Shown here: positions 9,601-16,212 of the stretch, piece by piece | Numbering within the stretch: the first letter of the stretch is position 1 | Layout: every line of letters begins with the position of its first letter | Assembly: GCF_000717715.1 (NCBI RefSeq) | Contig: NZ_JOAI01000033.1 | Span: 1-64,000 of the forward strand | DNA: 64,000 nucleotides | Direction of reading: 5' to 3' | Origin: Streptomyces sp. NRRL B-24484 | GTDB lineage: Bacteria > Actinomycetota > Actinomycetes > Streptomycetales > Streptomycetaceae | The notes under the pieces: model-generated | The model's database searches: none | What the model was told of the DNA's origin: nothing | Seen by the model: the letters and a program-made list of their open reading frames with translations, nothing else | Position numbers and translations under genes: made by a program

Positions 9601-9879
9601 GGTGGTCCGGGGGCCGTGCCCGACCAGCGGGAAGCCGTTCAGCGGCTTGCCGGCCCGGACGGCCGCGACGGCGGCGCTGTGGTCGCCGACCCGGGTGTAG
9701 CTGTCGAGGGTGATGGTGCCGACGGTGCGCTCTGAGAGCCCGGCCACCGCGGTCAGGCCGGCGGCCATCTCGCTGGGGACGGCCATGCCCATGCGGGGCT
9801 GGACGACGAGCTCGCCGGCGCCGGCGGCGGCGCGGACGTAGGCGCCGAGGTCCGGTGGGGAGGCGGGTGAGCGGGTCAC
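6634..9879 (-). CDS. fusion: glutamate-mutase large-subunit-like domain + FAD/NAD(P)-binding oxidoreductase
   Basis: A 1081-residue two-part protein. Residues 1-415 read as the catalytic subunit of adenosylcobalamin-dependent glutamate (methylaspartate) mutase: VVQPRMGM, LDSYTRVGDH, PLNGFPLVGHG, QVRHGSADPR, SEGGPVSYCLPY, VKTETEAHRIPT, RGVLDIPY. By alignment from memory with clostridial GlmE, the substrate-binding R29, R109, E131, Y137 and Y141 and the conserved K283 are kept. After a Pro/Ala linker (420-440), a Rossmann start GLIGGGPRG (444-452) opens a second, large domain of the FAD-NAD(P)-binding (NAD_binding_9-like) type with GAGRIWRPEQ and LMNTPAREV. Start GTG at 9879 overlaps the stop of the cobalamin-binding gene (GTGA); its stop overlaps the ligase start. 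Expected chemistry: a carbon-skeleton rearrangement plus a flavin oxidation. Substrates are unknown. Confidence 0.88.
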   Translation of the reverse strand: MTRSPASPPDLGAYVRAAAGAGELVVQPRMGMAVPSEMAAGLTAVAGLSERTVGTITLDSYTRVGDHSAAVAAVRAGKPLNGFPLVGHGPRTTAKVAAAAGRHTPVQVRHGSADPRAIFRTMAAAGLGTSEGGPVSYCLPYGRTPLAESVAAWREATRFLAEESRANGIRAHLESFGGCLLGQLCPPSLLVAMSVLECLFFAQNGMTSVSLSYAQQTSPQQDVEALAALRLLAEELLPPTVDRHVVLYTYMGVFPRSVAGAGLLLKRSADLAVRGGAERLIVKTETEAHRIPTVAENLTALRAAAAQARRTRRELAEAPREVSGEAGEVLLEARALITAVLSLSDDVGTALLRAFHRGVLDIPYCLHPDNRGAARGTIGDDGRLRWSEVGAMPLLATVGRSGAMTSNRLSLMLRRVAEQHDREAAREAPEPVAAPAAPTPLRIGLIGGGPRGLSILERLVARCAERPPARPVEVTAVDPYCIGAGRIWRPEQSPWFLMNTPAREVTMFSGPSDGGPARPGAGPTLAEWWAVADPENADPEGYAPRVVYGRYLRFVLGLVLDARVPGLTIRPVKARALTTDRGPAGDGTGEPVHRVRLDRGDVITVDRLVLASGHPTNELDEQQREWLNFAEEHPPLRYVVGDSAAEMPLDAVPPGATVGVLGMGLTFYDVVSALTLGRGGRFLPAEGGGLRYLPSGREPRIVPASRSGIPLLTRGRNQKTAEFRYRARLFTPERMAAMRAAGPLDFQSQVLPWLLAEMNIVLLGTRLRHAVGPDAEREFGELAAAVHREEPPSPAALAVLAEGFGPAGEPLDALWRLARPFAGRRFASPAEYRQELADWLREDLADAVLGNYEGPVKAASDVLRDVRATIRSVVDFGGLTPDSHRRFLADFNPVAAVISTGPPAQRSEQFLALLAAGVVEPVGPAARFRADRDLGCFTVESGQVEDSRVRLDALVDARVPSTDLRSDRDPLIRGLLADGVIRTFVNSWAGGAFDTGGLATTDTPFHPVRADGGIERTMFVLGIPSEHTRWFTQVGSGRPGPWGAFTRDADAIAEALLTEAAPRARQTAAEPAGALAGRAAR

Positions 9880-10373
9880 GCGGCGGCCCGCTCGGTACAG
9901 GTGGCGGGCAGCTGGGCCAGGTACGCCAGCAGCACGTCGGGCTTGGTGCCGTCGCTGTGCACCTGGTCGAAACCGGCCGCGAGGAGCTCGGCGGTGCGCT
10001 GCTCGGCGCCCTCCGGCGAGATGCCCAGCAGGCCGCCGATCACCAGCGGGATGTCGCCGGTGCTGCGCTCGGCACGCAGCGCCCTGGCCGCCCGCAGGCC
10101 GTCCAGGTGGCCGTGGCCGTTGACGGAGCTGAACACCACCAGGTCCGGGCGGGTCAGCTGCGCGGTGTCGACGAGCAGCTGCTCCGGCACGCACGGGCCC
10201 AGGTTGAGCACCGAGTGGCCGTTCTCCTCCAACAGCAGCTGCAGGTGCACGAGGTTCCAGGTGTGCGCGTCGGAGGACCCGGTGGTGAGCAGCACGCGGC
10301 GGCTCTCGGCTGGCTCCGGCGCGGCAGCGGCGGGGCGCAGCGGGTACGGCGTCAGGGTTCGGGTGGGCGACAT
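9876..10373 (-). CDS. cobalamin-binding small subunit of a glutamate-mutase-like enzyme
   Basis: A 165-residue protein resembling GlmS/MutS, the B12-binding partner of the mutase large subunit. The lower-ligand loop reads SSDAHTWN, keeping D35 and the cobalt-ligating H37 but ending in Asn40 where the family DxHxxG motif has Gly. The next B12 signatures are present as FSSVNGHGHLDGLR (81-94) and VIGGLLG (111-117). A Pro/Ala-rich 25-residue N-terminal tail precedes the Rossmann-like fold. The ATG at 10373 has a GAGGAG site. The stop overlaps the next start by 4 nt, matching an obligate complex with the large-subunit fusion. No cobalamin riboswitch was recognised upstream. Confidence 0.88.
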   Translation of the reverse strand: MSPTRTLTPYPLRPAAAAPEPAESRRVLLTTGSSDAHTWNLVHLQLLLEENGHSVLNLGPCVPEQLLVDTAQLTRPDLVVFSSVNGHGHLDGLRAARALRAERSTGDIPLVIGGLLGISPEGAEQRTAELLAAGFDQVHSDGTKPDVLLAYLAQLPATCTERAAA

Positions 10374-10453
10374 GGCTACTCCTCGGGTGGCGACGGGGCT
10401 GTGCCGGGCGGGTACGGGCGCTGCCGCGGGTGGCGGGCGCCCGTCGTGCGGCG

Positions 10454-10498
10454 GCCGGGTACCGGGGCGCCGTGGTGGGCGCGGCTCCGGTACCCGGC
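10454..10498. repeat. 12-bp inverted repeat between cupin and B12-subunit genes
   Basis: GCCGGGTACCGG at 10454-10465 is matched by its perfect complement at 10487-10498, with a 21-nt loop. It may be a partial terminator or a leader structure for the mutase genes; no known riboswitch core was recognised. Confidence 0.55.
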
Positions 10499-10516
10499 AG
10501 CGGTTCGGACGACGGG

Positions 10517-10933
10517 TCAGGCGTCGGCGCCGACCCCGGTGGTGATCTCGTCCGCCTCGGGCGTGCGGGCCGAGGCCGGGCGGGCCCGGACGGCGAGCAC
10601 CGTGCAGCCCTCGGCGCTGGACATCTGGTGCCGGGTGCCGGGCTCCTCCACGACGAGGTCGCCGCGGACGAAGCTGCGGCCGTCGCTGTGGTCGAGGACC
10701 CCGTCGAGGACGAGCATCAGCTCGTGGCCCAGGTGCTCGTGGAAGTCGCCGTGCGCGCCGGGCGGGAAGCGCAGCAGCAGCGCCGCGGAGTCCTCGCCCC
10801 GCTCCGCGTCCGGCCCCCACAGGACGACGAACTCGACGCCCACGCGGCCGGGTTCGGTCCACGGCACCCAGGGCAGGTCGGTCTGGTCGAAGCCGTTGCG
10901 CAGGACGTCGCGCATCACCGTCACGTCAGGCAC
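10517..10933 (-). CDS. single-domain cupin protein
   Basis: A 138-residue cupin. Motif 1 is visible as PPGAHGDFHEHLGHELMLVLDG with likely metal ligands H65, H67 and E71. Motif 2 includes GDLVVEEPGTRHQM with H102. The layout resembles ChrR-type or small metal-binding cupins; an oxygenase, isomerase or sensor role cannot be chosen from sequence. I use GTG at 10933, which overlaps the sulfurtransferase stop by 8 nt; ATG at 10915 is an alternative. The tight coupling to the sulfurtransferase and the position inside the mutase cluster argue for a pathway role. Confidence 0.85.
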   Translation of the reverse strand: MPDVTVMRDVLRNGFDQTDLPWVPWTEPGRVGVEFVVLWGPDAERGEDSAALLLRFPPGAHGDFHEHLGHELMLVLDGVLDHSDGRSFVRGDLVVEEPGTRHQMSSAEGCTVLAVRARPASARTPEADEITTGVGADA

Positions 10934-11792
10934 GGGCCACCTCCGAGGTGCGGACGACGCCCCAGGGCAGCGGCCCGGAGACGATCGGGGCGCCCATCAG
11001 GGAGCCGAACTCCCGCCAGGCGCCGTCGTAGTTGGCGACGCCGGGGCGTCCGAGCAGCTCGCTCAGCACGAACCAGCTGTGCGCGGACCGCCAGCCGATC
11101 CGGCAGTAGACGACGGTCGGCGCGTCCTTGTCGAGCTGGCTGTAGAGCGCCTCCAGCTCCTCCGCGTCGCGGAAGGTGCCGTCCGGGCGGACGGTCGCGC
11201 TCCACGGGATGTGCTGCGCGGACTCGGCGTGGCCGGGCCGCACACCCTGGTCGTCCGGGACCCCGGGCGGGGCCGTGCGCTGGCCGAGGTACTCCTCCAG
11301 CGAGCGGCAGTCCACCAGGTTGATCGCGCCGATGCCGCCGAGGACGGTGTCCCGGTGGGCGCGCAGCGACGCGTCGAGCGGGCGGACGGGGTACTCCACC
11401 GGCGTCCGGACGGGCGCCTCGACGGTCAGGTCGCCGCCGAGCGCCTCCCAGCGGGCGCGGCCGCCGTCCAGCAGCCGCAGTTCGCGGTGGCCGTGCAGCC
11501 GGAACTGCCAGTAGCCGGCCGCGGCCCACCAGTTGCTGTTGCCGCTGTAGAACACGACCGTGTCGTCCGGGCCGATGCCGTGCCGGCCGAGGAGGGCGGC
11601 GAACGCCTCCGGGCCGATCAGGTCACGGCGGACGCGGTCCTGCAGGTCGGTCGTCCAGTCGAGGCTGACCGCCCCGGGTATCCGGCCGCCCGGGTTCGGG
11701 CCGCCGTCGGTGATCTCGACGAGGACGACGCCCCCGTCGGAGCCGTGGGTCCGGACCCAGTCGCAGTCGACCAGGACGCTCTCGCGGTCCAT
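10926..11792 (-). CDS. tandem-rhodanese sulfurtransferase (thiosulfate or mercaptopyruvate type)
   Basis: A 288-residue protein of two rhodanese domains. The N-terminal domain (about 1-125) is inactive by the usual pattern: VVFYSGNSNWWAAAGYW has no catalytic cysteine. The C-terminal domain (about 150-285) has the active loop VVYCRIGWRS with persulfide-forming C230. The CRxGxRS loop and length match the SseA/thiosulfate sulfurtransferase family, which moves sulfane sulfur from thiosulfate or 3-mercaptopyruvate to cyanide, thiols or carrier proteins. The ATG at 11792 has a GGGAGAAA site. It overlaps the cupin downstream. Sulfur delivery to the cluster product is possible but unproven. Confidence 0.92.
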   Translation of the reverse strand: MDRESVLVDCDWVRTHGSDGGVVLVEITDGGPNPGGRIPGAVSLDWTTDLQDRVRRDLIGPEAFAALLGRHGIGPDDTVVFYSGNSNWWAAAGYWQFRLHGHRELRLLDGGRARWEALGGDLTVEAPVRTPVEYPVRPLDASLRAHRDTVLGGIGAINLVDCRSLEEYLGQRTAPPGVPDDQGVRPGHAESAQHIPWSATVRPDGTFRDAEELEALYSQLDKDAPTVVYCRIGWRSAHSWFVLSELLGRPGVANYDGAWREFGSLMGAPIVSGPLPWGVVRTSEVARA

Positions 11793-11821
11793 CGTTTCTC
11801 CCTTCGGATCGCTGGGCCGGC

Positions 11822-11850
11822 CGGACCGGCGGCCGAGGGCCGCCGGTCCG
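11822..11850 (-). terminator. hairpin between HPP and sulfurtransferase genes
   Basis: A perfect 13-bp stem with a GAG loop lies 10 nt after the HPP stop codon on the transcribed strand. It may terminate part of the haloperoxidase-HPP transcript or stabilise its 3' end. Confidence 0.55.
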
Positions 11851-11860
11851 CCGGGTGCGG

Positions 11861-12409
11861 TCACCACCAGTAGGTGGGGTACTTGCCGATCGCGCCGATC
11901 CTGGAGGCCAGCAGGCCGACCAGGATCAGCAGCACGCTGCCCGCCGCGAGCAGCAGCAGGAACCGTGCGGGGGCCGGGTGCTGGACGACCACCAGCACCG
12001 CGGTGGCGGCGGCCGGCGCGTGGACGGCCCGCAGCACGCCCATCAGGGCGACCGAGAGGCCGGCCGCGACCGAGGCCGTCCACAGCGAGTGGCCGGCGAC
12101 CGCGGCGGCCGCGTAGCCGATCACCGCGGAGCCGATCTGCCCGAGCAGCACGTTGCGCGGCTGGGCCGGCGGCAGGGCCGGACTGGCGCAGATGATCATC
12201 GCGGTCGCGGCGAGCGGCGCGATCAGCAGCAGCGAGTCGGTCGCCTTGCCGATCACGGCCAGCACCAGCAGCGACACGATGGTCGCGAGCGTGCCGGCGA
12301 CGGTGGCCCGGGTGCCTGCGAAGGCCGGCGCGCGGCCGCCGAGGCCCCCGCCCGTCCCGGCGGCCGGACCGGCCGCGGAGGCCGGCCGATTGGCGGTCTG
12401 GTTCGTCAT
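11861..12409 (-). CDS. HPP-family integral membrane protein
   Basis: A 182-residue protein with a Gly/Ala/Pro-rich N-terminus and about five hydrophobic segments between residues 38 and 172. The family signatures LPPAQPRNVLLGQ and HAPAAATA are both present. HPP proteins are polytopic; some members have been linked to nitrite transport in plastids and cyanobacteria, but bacterial roles are largely undefined. The ATG at 12409 has a GGGAG site 8-10 nt upstream, 27 nt after the haloperoxidase stop, so the two are probably co-transcribed. In this cluster it may move an anion or a pathway metabolite; that is inference. Confidence 0.85.
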   Translation of the reverse strand: MTNQTANRPASAAGPAAGTGGGLGGRAPAFAGTRATVAGTLATIVSLLVLAVIGKATDSLLLIAPLAATAMIICASPALPPAQPRNVLLGQIGSAVIGYAAAAVAGHSLWTASVAAGLSVALMGVLRAVHAPAAATAVLVVVQHPAPARFLLLLAAGSVLLILVGLLASRIGAIGKYPTYWW

Positions 12410-12436
12410 GGTGTGTCAGCTCCCGTGGTGACGGCG

Positions 12437-13924
12437 TCAGTTGTGCGAGCCATGGAGGAGGTCCATGGCCTTGCGGTGCACAACCACACCGATCTTGTGG
12501 CCCATCTCCAGGCCGGGACCGTTGTCGAAGCTCCAGTGCATGCCGCCGTAGATCCGGGAGATGCCGGCCTGCTCGGCGGCGGCGGTGAAGGTGGGCCACT
12601 GCAGGGTCACGTCCACGGCCGGGGTCAGCCCGGGCTCGACGGTCGAGGTGCCGGCCTTGAACAGGTAGGAGTCGCCGAACGAGTCGGTGCCGGTGAAGCG
12701 GCGGAGGAACTCGGCCGCGGCGCCGGAGAAGGTCGAGTGGCCGGAGACGGTGGCGGGGAAGCCCGGCACCGCCACGTACGCCCGCCAGTGCACGCCGTCC
12801 ATGGTGACGGTGCCCTGGCCGGGGCCGCCCCAGGCGCGGATCTGCTGGCCGCGGCGGTCGTAGGGGACCAGCGTCGACGGGCGGGCGAAGTCGTACTGCC
12901 GCTTGACCGCCCAGGAACCGATCGCGGCGTCGCACTCGGCCATGTTGAGGCCGAAGAACAGTGGCGCGTCCTCGTCGATGCCGTAGCCGTCGCGGGCCGA
13001 CACGAACCGGGCCCAGGACTGCTGCGCGCCGGGCGGGGTGACGTCGTTGTCCAGCCAGAACTCGGCGATCGCCTTGTGCTCGTCGGTGAGACCGGCGCTG
13101 ATGTCCACCAGCTCCTCGATCGCGTCCGACATCCGGGTGGACGGGTAGGCCGGCGGGGCCGCCACGGTGAACTGGTCCGGCCGGGTCAGCGCGAACGGCG
13201 TCATCACCGAGAACTGCGGGGTGAGGAACTTCTGCGCCTTGCCGCCGACGATCAGCGGGGTCCAGTGCTCGGGCGCGGTGACCAGGGCCGGGTCGAAGGC
13301 GGCGATCGACTGCGGCTGGTTCACCGCGGTGTAGCCGGTGGTGTCGACGTAGCCGCCGCCCTGGTTGGCGCCGTCCTGGTGGCGGAAGTCGAGCACCGCC
13401 TGGGCGGTGCGGCGGCCGATCCCGGCCGGGGTGTTCGGGCCGGCCTGGGCGTTGGGGTCGTAGCCGAGGCTGAGCATGAAGGAGTCGGCGGCGGCCGCCT
13501 GGTTCGGGAAGAGGTCGCGCATCGCGAGGTGGGCCGCGTAGCTGACCGCCTCGCTCTTGTTGGCGAGGGTGCGCTCGCGGCGCGGGCGGCGCAGCGAGCC
13601 GCCGAACCGGGTGCCGACCGCGCAGGAGTCGTAGCAGGCCCAGGCGTCGTATATCGCGTTGTGGATGACGGCCAGCGCCCGGGCGTTGATGGTCGCCGGG
13701 CCGAACACCGTGCCGGCGAGCTTGTACTCGGCGAGGATGGCGTCCATCACGGCCTGGTTCCAGCGCACGATGACGCTGACCTGGTGCGCGCCCGCCGCGC
13801 GGCGGCCGGTGCGGGTCTCGGAGGCCCACGCGGTGGCGGGCAGGGCCAGCGCGCCGGCCACGCCGAGTCCGGCGGCGATGACCCGGCGGCGGGTGGTGTT
13901 TCGGGTGGGGAGGGGAAGGGTCAT
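12437..13924 (-). CDS. exported vanadium-dependent haloperoxidase / PAP2-type enzyme
   Basis: A 495-residue protein with a twin-arginine-like signal (RRRVIAAGLGVAGALALPA, cleavage near residue 34). The C-terminal half carries the three phosphate/vanadate-binding motifs of the PAP2 superfamily: KRQYDFARP (KX6RP-like, near 348), TVSGHSTFSG (near 393) and SRIYGGMHWSFDN (near 457). The long helical N-terminal domain (AVIHNAIYDAW) is typical of vanadium haloperoxidases and not of acid phosphatases. Expected role: peroxide-dependent oxidation of halide outside the membrane, producing hypohalous acid or a site-selective halogenation. The ATG at 13924 has a GAAGGAAC site. First gene of the minus-strand cluster, divergent from the BTAD regulator. 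Confidence 0.88.
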   Translation of the reverse strand: MTLPLPTRNTTRRRVIAAGLGVAGALALPATAWASETRTGRRAAGAHQVSVIVRWNQAVMDAILAEYKLAGTVFGPATINARALAVIHNAIYDAWACYDSCAVGTRFGGSLRRPRRERTLANKSEAVSYAAHLAMRDLFPNQAAAADSFMLSLGYDPNAQAGPNTPAGIGRRTAQAVLDFRHQDGANQGGGYVDTTGYTAVNQPQSIAAFDPALVTAPEHWTPLIVGGKAQKFLTPQFSVMTPFALTRPDQFTVAAPPAYPSTRMSDAIEELVDISAGLTDEHKAIAEFWLDNDVTPPGAQQSWARFVSARDGYGIDEDAPLFFGLNMAECDAAIGSWAVKRQYDFARPSTLVPYDRRGQQIRAWGGPGQGTVTMDGVHWRAYVAVPGFPATVSGHSTFSGAAAEFLRRFTGTDSFGDSYLFKAGTSTVEPGLTPAVDVTLQWPTFTAAAEQAGISRIYGGMHWSFDNGPGLEMGHKIGVVVHRKAMDLLHGSHN

Positions 13925-14346
13925 CGGTGTCGTTCCTTCTCGCGTTCGGGCCGACGGCCGGGGAAGCGGCTTTGTGCGGAAGGTATGTGACGGTTCGTGG
14001 CATGAACGTTGCAGCCGCATTGCACCGTGTTGCACGGGAGCTGACGGTGTCTCGTCAAACATTTGTGCGGGCCGGAATCGATGCTGCTCAGACGAGCGGT
14101 GCCCGTCCGGACGTCGATCGGCTTCTTCTATGGCTCCCATGCAATGCGGCGATGGCGCTCGCTGCCGCCGACCCGCGGTGGTTAGCGTGGAAAACAGGCC
14201 GCCCGACACCAGGGAGCGGGACCGGCGAGCGGCACCGGGCACGGCACCGCAGCGCGGACGACACCGCGGCGAGGTGCCCGCCCCCGGCGCCGCGACGCCA
14301 CGGACCGCCCCCGGGCGGACCTACGGTGCGAACACGGGGGCAAGCC
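13925..14346. promoter_or_regulatory. divergent promoter region with phased TTGCA repeats
   Basis: A gene-free 422-bp region between the haloperoxidase and the BTAD regulator. TTGCA occurs three times in the same orientation, at 14009, 14020 and 14030, i.e. spaced 11 and 10 bp. A reverse copy (TGCAA) is at 14140. SARP-type activators bind direct heptamer repeats about one helical turn apart, so this is a candidate binding site for the adjacent regulator. The rest shows no ORF I would defend. Confidence 0.55.
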
Positions 14347-15288
14347 ATGATCCAAGCACTTCCGGGAGGCGTCGGCATCCGCGGCGTCACCACCGCCAGG
14401 GGCGGTCAGGCGCGCCGGAGCGCCGCGACCGACCCCTCTCCACCACCACCGCGCCCGCGCGCCCTGCGGGCCGCCGACGGCCCGGACGGCCACCGTCCGT
14501 GCCCCGCGACGGGCGTGCGGATCGACCTGCTGGGCGGCTTCGCCCTGCACCTCGACGGCGAGGAGGTCCAGCCGGGCATCGGCGCCCGCCGCCTGCTCGC
14601 CCTGCTCGCCGTCGAACAGGGCGGTCTCACCCGCTCCAGGGCCGCCGCCGTCCTCTGGCCGGGCCTGGAACCCGCCCGCGCCGGAGCGGCCCTGCGCACC
14701 GCGCTGCACCGGCTCCCCGGCTGCCGCGCCGACCTGCTCCACGAAGGCCGGGAACGGCTCCGGCTCGCCCCGGACGTCACCACCGACCTCGGCGAACTGC
14801 GCACCACCGCCACCCGGGTGCTCAACCTCGCGCTCCCGCTGGACGCCGAGGAACTCGGCCGGGCCGCCGCCTGCGACTTCGGAAACGACCTGCTGCCCGA
14901 CTGGGAGGAGGACTGGCTCGACCACCACCGGATGCGCTGGCGCGAACAGCGCCTGCACACCCTGGAGGCACTCTCCTTCCGGCTCGTCCAGGCCGGCTGG
15001 GTGGGCGCCGCGGTGGACGCCGCCCTGATCGCCATCCACGCCGACAACCTGCGCGAGAGCGCGCACGAGACGCTGGTCGCCGCCTACCTGGCGGCCGGCA
15101 ACCGGATCGCCGCCACCACCTACCGGGCCACCTACCGGGAACTGCTCCGGCGGGAGCTCGGCGGCCGCGAGCCGGCGGCCCGAGACACGGGCGGCCGGCC
15201 CGGCGGGCCGCACGACGGCGGCGACAAGGGCGTCCGCAGCCTGCGAAGCCTGCACCGGCCGGCCACGGGCCGCCACGACGCCCCCTAG
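14347..15288 (+). CDS. BTAD-domain (SARP-like) transcriptional activator
   Basis: A 313-residue protein. After a disordered N-terminus (1-55), a winged-helix-like segment begins VRIDLLGGFALHLDGEEV and continues through RRLLALLAVEQGGLTRSRAA (about 58-135). The bacterial transcriptional activator domain follows (about 155-275), with its characteristic WEEDWLDHHRMRWREQRLHT and helical repeats. It lacks the C-terminal ATPase and TPR regions of large SARP regulators. The ATG at 14347 follows a GGGGGC stretch; longer in-frame upstream codons give unstructured sequence. SARP-type regulators usually control a neighbouring specialised-metabolite cluster, and here it faces the haloperoxidase-mutase cluster across a promoter with phased repeats. 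Confidence 0.87.
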   Translation: MIQALPGGVGIRGVTTARGGQARRSAATDPSPPPPRPRALRAADGPDGHRPCPATGVRIDLLGGFALHLDGEEVQPGIGARRLLALLAVEQGGLTRSRAAAVLWPGLEPARAGAALRTALHRLPGCRADLLHEGRERLRLAPDVTTDLGELRTTATRVLNLALPLDAEELGRAAACDFGNDLLPDWEEDWLDHHRMRWREQRLHTLEALSFRLVQAGWVGAAVDAALIAIHADNLRESAHETLVAAYLAAGNRIAATTYRATYRELLRRELGGREPAARDTGGRPGGPHDGGDKGVRSLRSLHRPATGRHDAP

Positions 15289-15410
15289 GACCGTCCTCGA
15301 CGGGCGACGTGTGCCCGCAGGGCTCGGGCGACCGCGCGGTCCGGGAACGGTGCTCGTGGCGAGTCCGAGTCACCCCCGGTCCGCGCGGTGGGCCGCATCC
15401 GCATCGCGCG

Positions 15411-15442
15411 GTCCCCCCGGCCTCCGGCCGGGAGGTGCCCCC
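15411..15442. repeat. small palindromic intergenic repeat
   Basis: A 7-bp stem (CCCGGCC, loop TCC) is followed by GGAGGTGCCCC. The shape resembles a short palindrome with a GGAGGTGCCCCC tail that recurs between genes in many Streptomyces genomes. It lies in the 295-bp gap between the BTAD and DoxX genes; nothing else stands out there. Confidence 0.45.
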
Positions 15443-15583
15443 GCGCGCCCCTGAACGACCGTCCGAGCGCCCTTCGAAGACACCTGCCGGGACCGGTCCG
15501 CGCACCGCTCCCCGCGCCGCTGCGCCCTGCCCGCGTCGACCCGTCCCGACCCGTCATCCGCCGTGTTCTGGAGGCAATCCGCC

Positions 15584-16075
15584 GTGACCGTGACCCCCGA
15601 GCTCAAGCCGCCCGGCCCGCTGCTGACCGCCGCGCCCGCGCCGCGGACCGTGACCGCCCGTCTGCTCCCCGGACTCCACCGCTGGGGCCTGACCCTGCTG
15701 CGGGCCGGACTCGGCGTGCTGTACGTGTGGTTCGGCATATTGAAGATCATCGAGCGCAGCCCGGCCGGCGTCCTGGTGACCGGCACCATCCCGGGCCACC
15801 CCGGCGGCTGGGTCGTCCCCGCCCTCGGCTGGGTCGAGGTGCTGCTCGGCCTCTGGCTGCTCTCCGGCCGCGGTCTGCTGCTCGCCCTGCCGGTGCTCGG
15901 CGCCCACCTGTGCGGCACCTTCGGCGTCCTGCTGTTCATGCCCGGCTCGGCCTTCGACGACGGCAACCCGCTGCTGCTCACCCTGGTCGGCGAGTTCGTG
16001 GTGAAGAACCTGGTGCTGCTCGCCGCCGTCCTGGTCGTCACCACCGGCTCCCGCCGACACCGCGACGGCGCCTAG
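15584..16075 (+). CDS. DoxX-family membrane protein
   Basis: A 163-residue protein with four predicted membrane helices: GLTLLRAGLGVLYVWFGILK, VVPALGWVEVLLGLWLL, LLLALPVLGAHLCGTFGVLL and LVGEFVVKNLVLLAAVLVV. The arrangement and the RAGLGVLYVWFGILKI start match the DoxX/DoxD-like family, members of which are linked to thiosulfate oxidation or redox stress complexes at the membrane. GTG at 15584 has TGGAGGC 9-11 nt upstream; an in-frame ATG at 15563 has none. Whether it belongs to the neighbouring cluster is unclear; it follows the BTAD gene by 295 bp. Confidence 0.85.
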   Translation: MTVTPELKPPGPLLTAAPAPRTVTARLLPGLHRWGLTLLRAGLGVLYVWFGILKIIERSPAGVLVTGTIPGHPGGWVVPALGWVEVLLGLWLLSGRGLLLALPVLGAHLCGTFGVLLFMPGSAFDDGNPLLLTLVGEFVVKNLVLLAAVLVVTTGSRRHRDGA

Positions 16076-16212
16076 GAGCTGCGGCGCCCCTACGGCCCGT
16101 GGGGCGGGCCTGCGCCCGGGGCGGGGGCGGAGCCGTAATTGCTTTGCGGCGCGGGGCCGGTGCTGCCTACGGTCGCCGGGCCCGCCGTCCGCCCGGAGTG
16201 CCTGGAGCCGCC

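Noticed and set aside
10374..10516. Cobalamin riboswitch before the B12-dependent genes
   Set aside because: The conserved B12-box and kissing-loop core were not found in the gap; only a simple inverted repeat is present.
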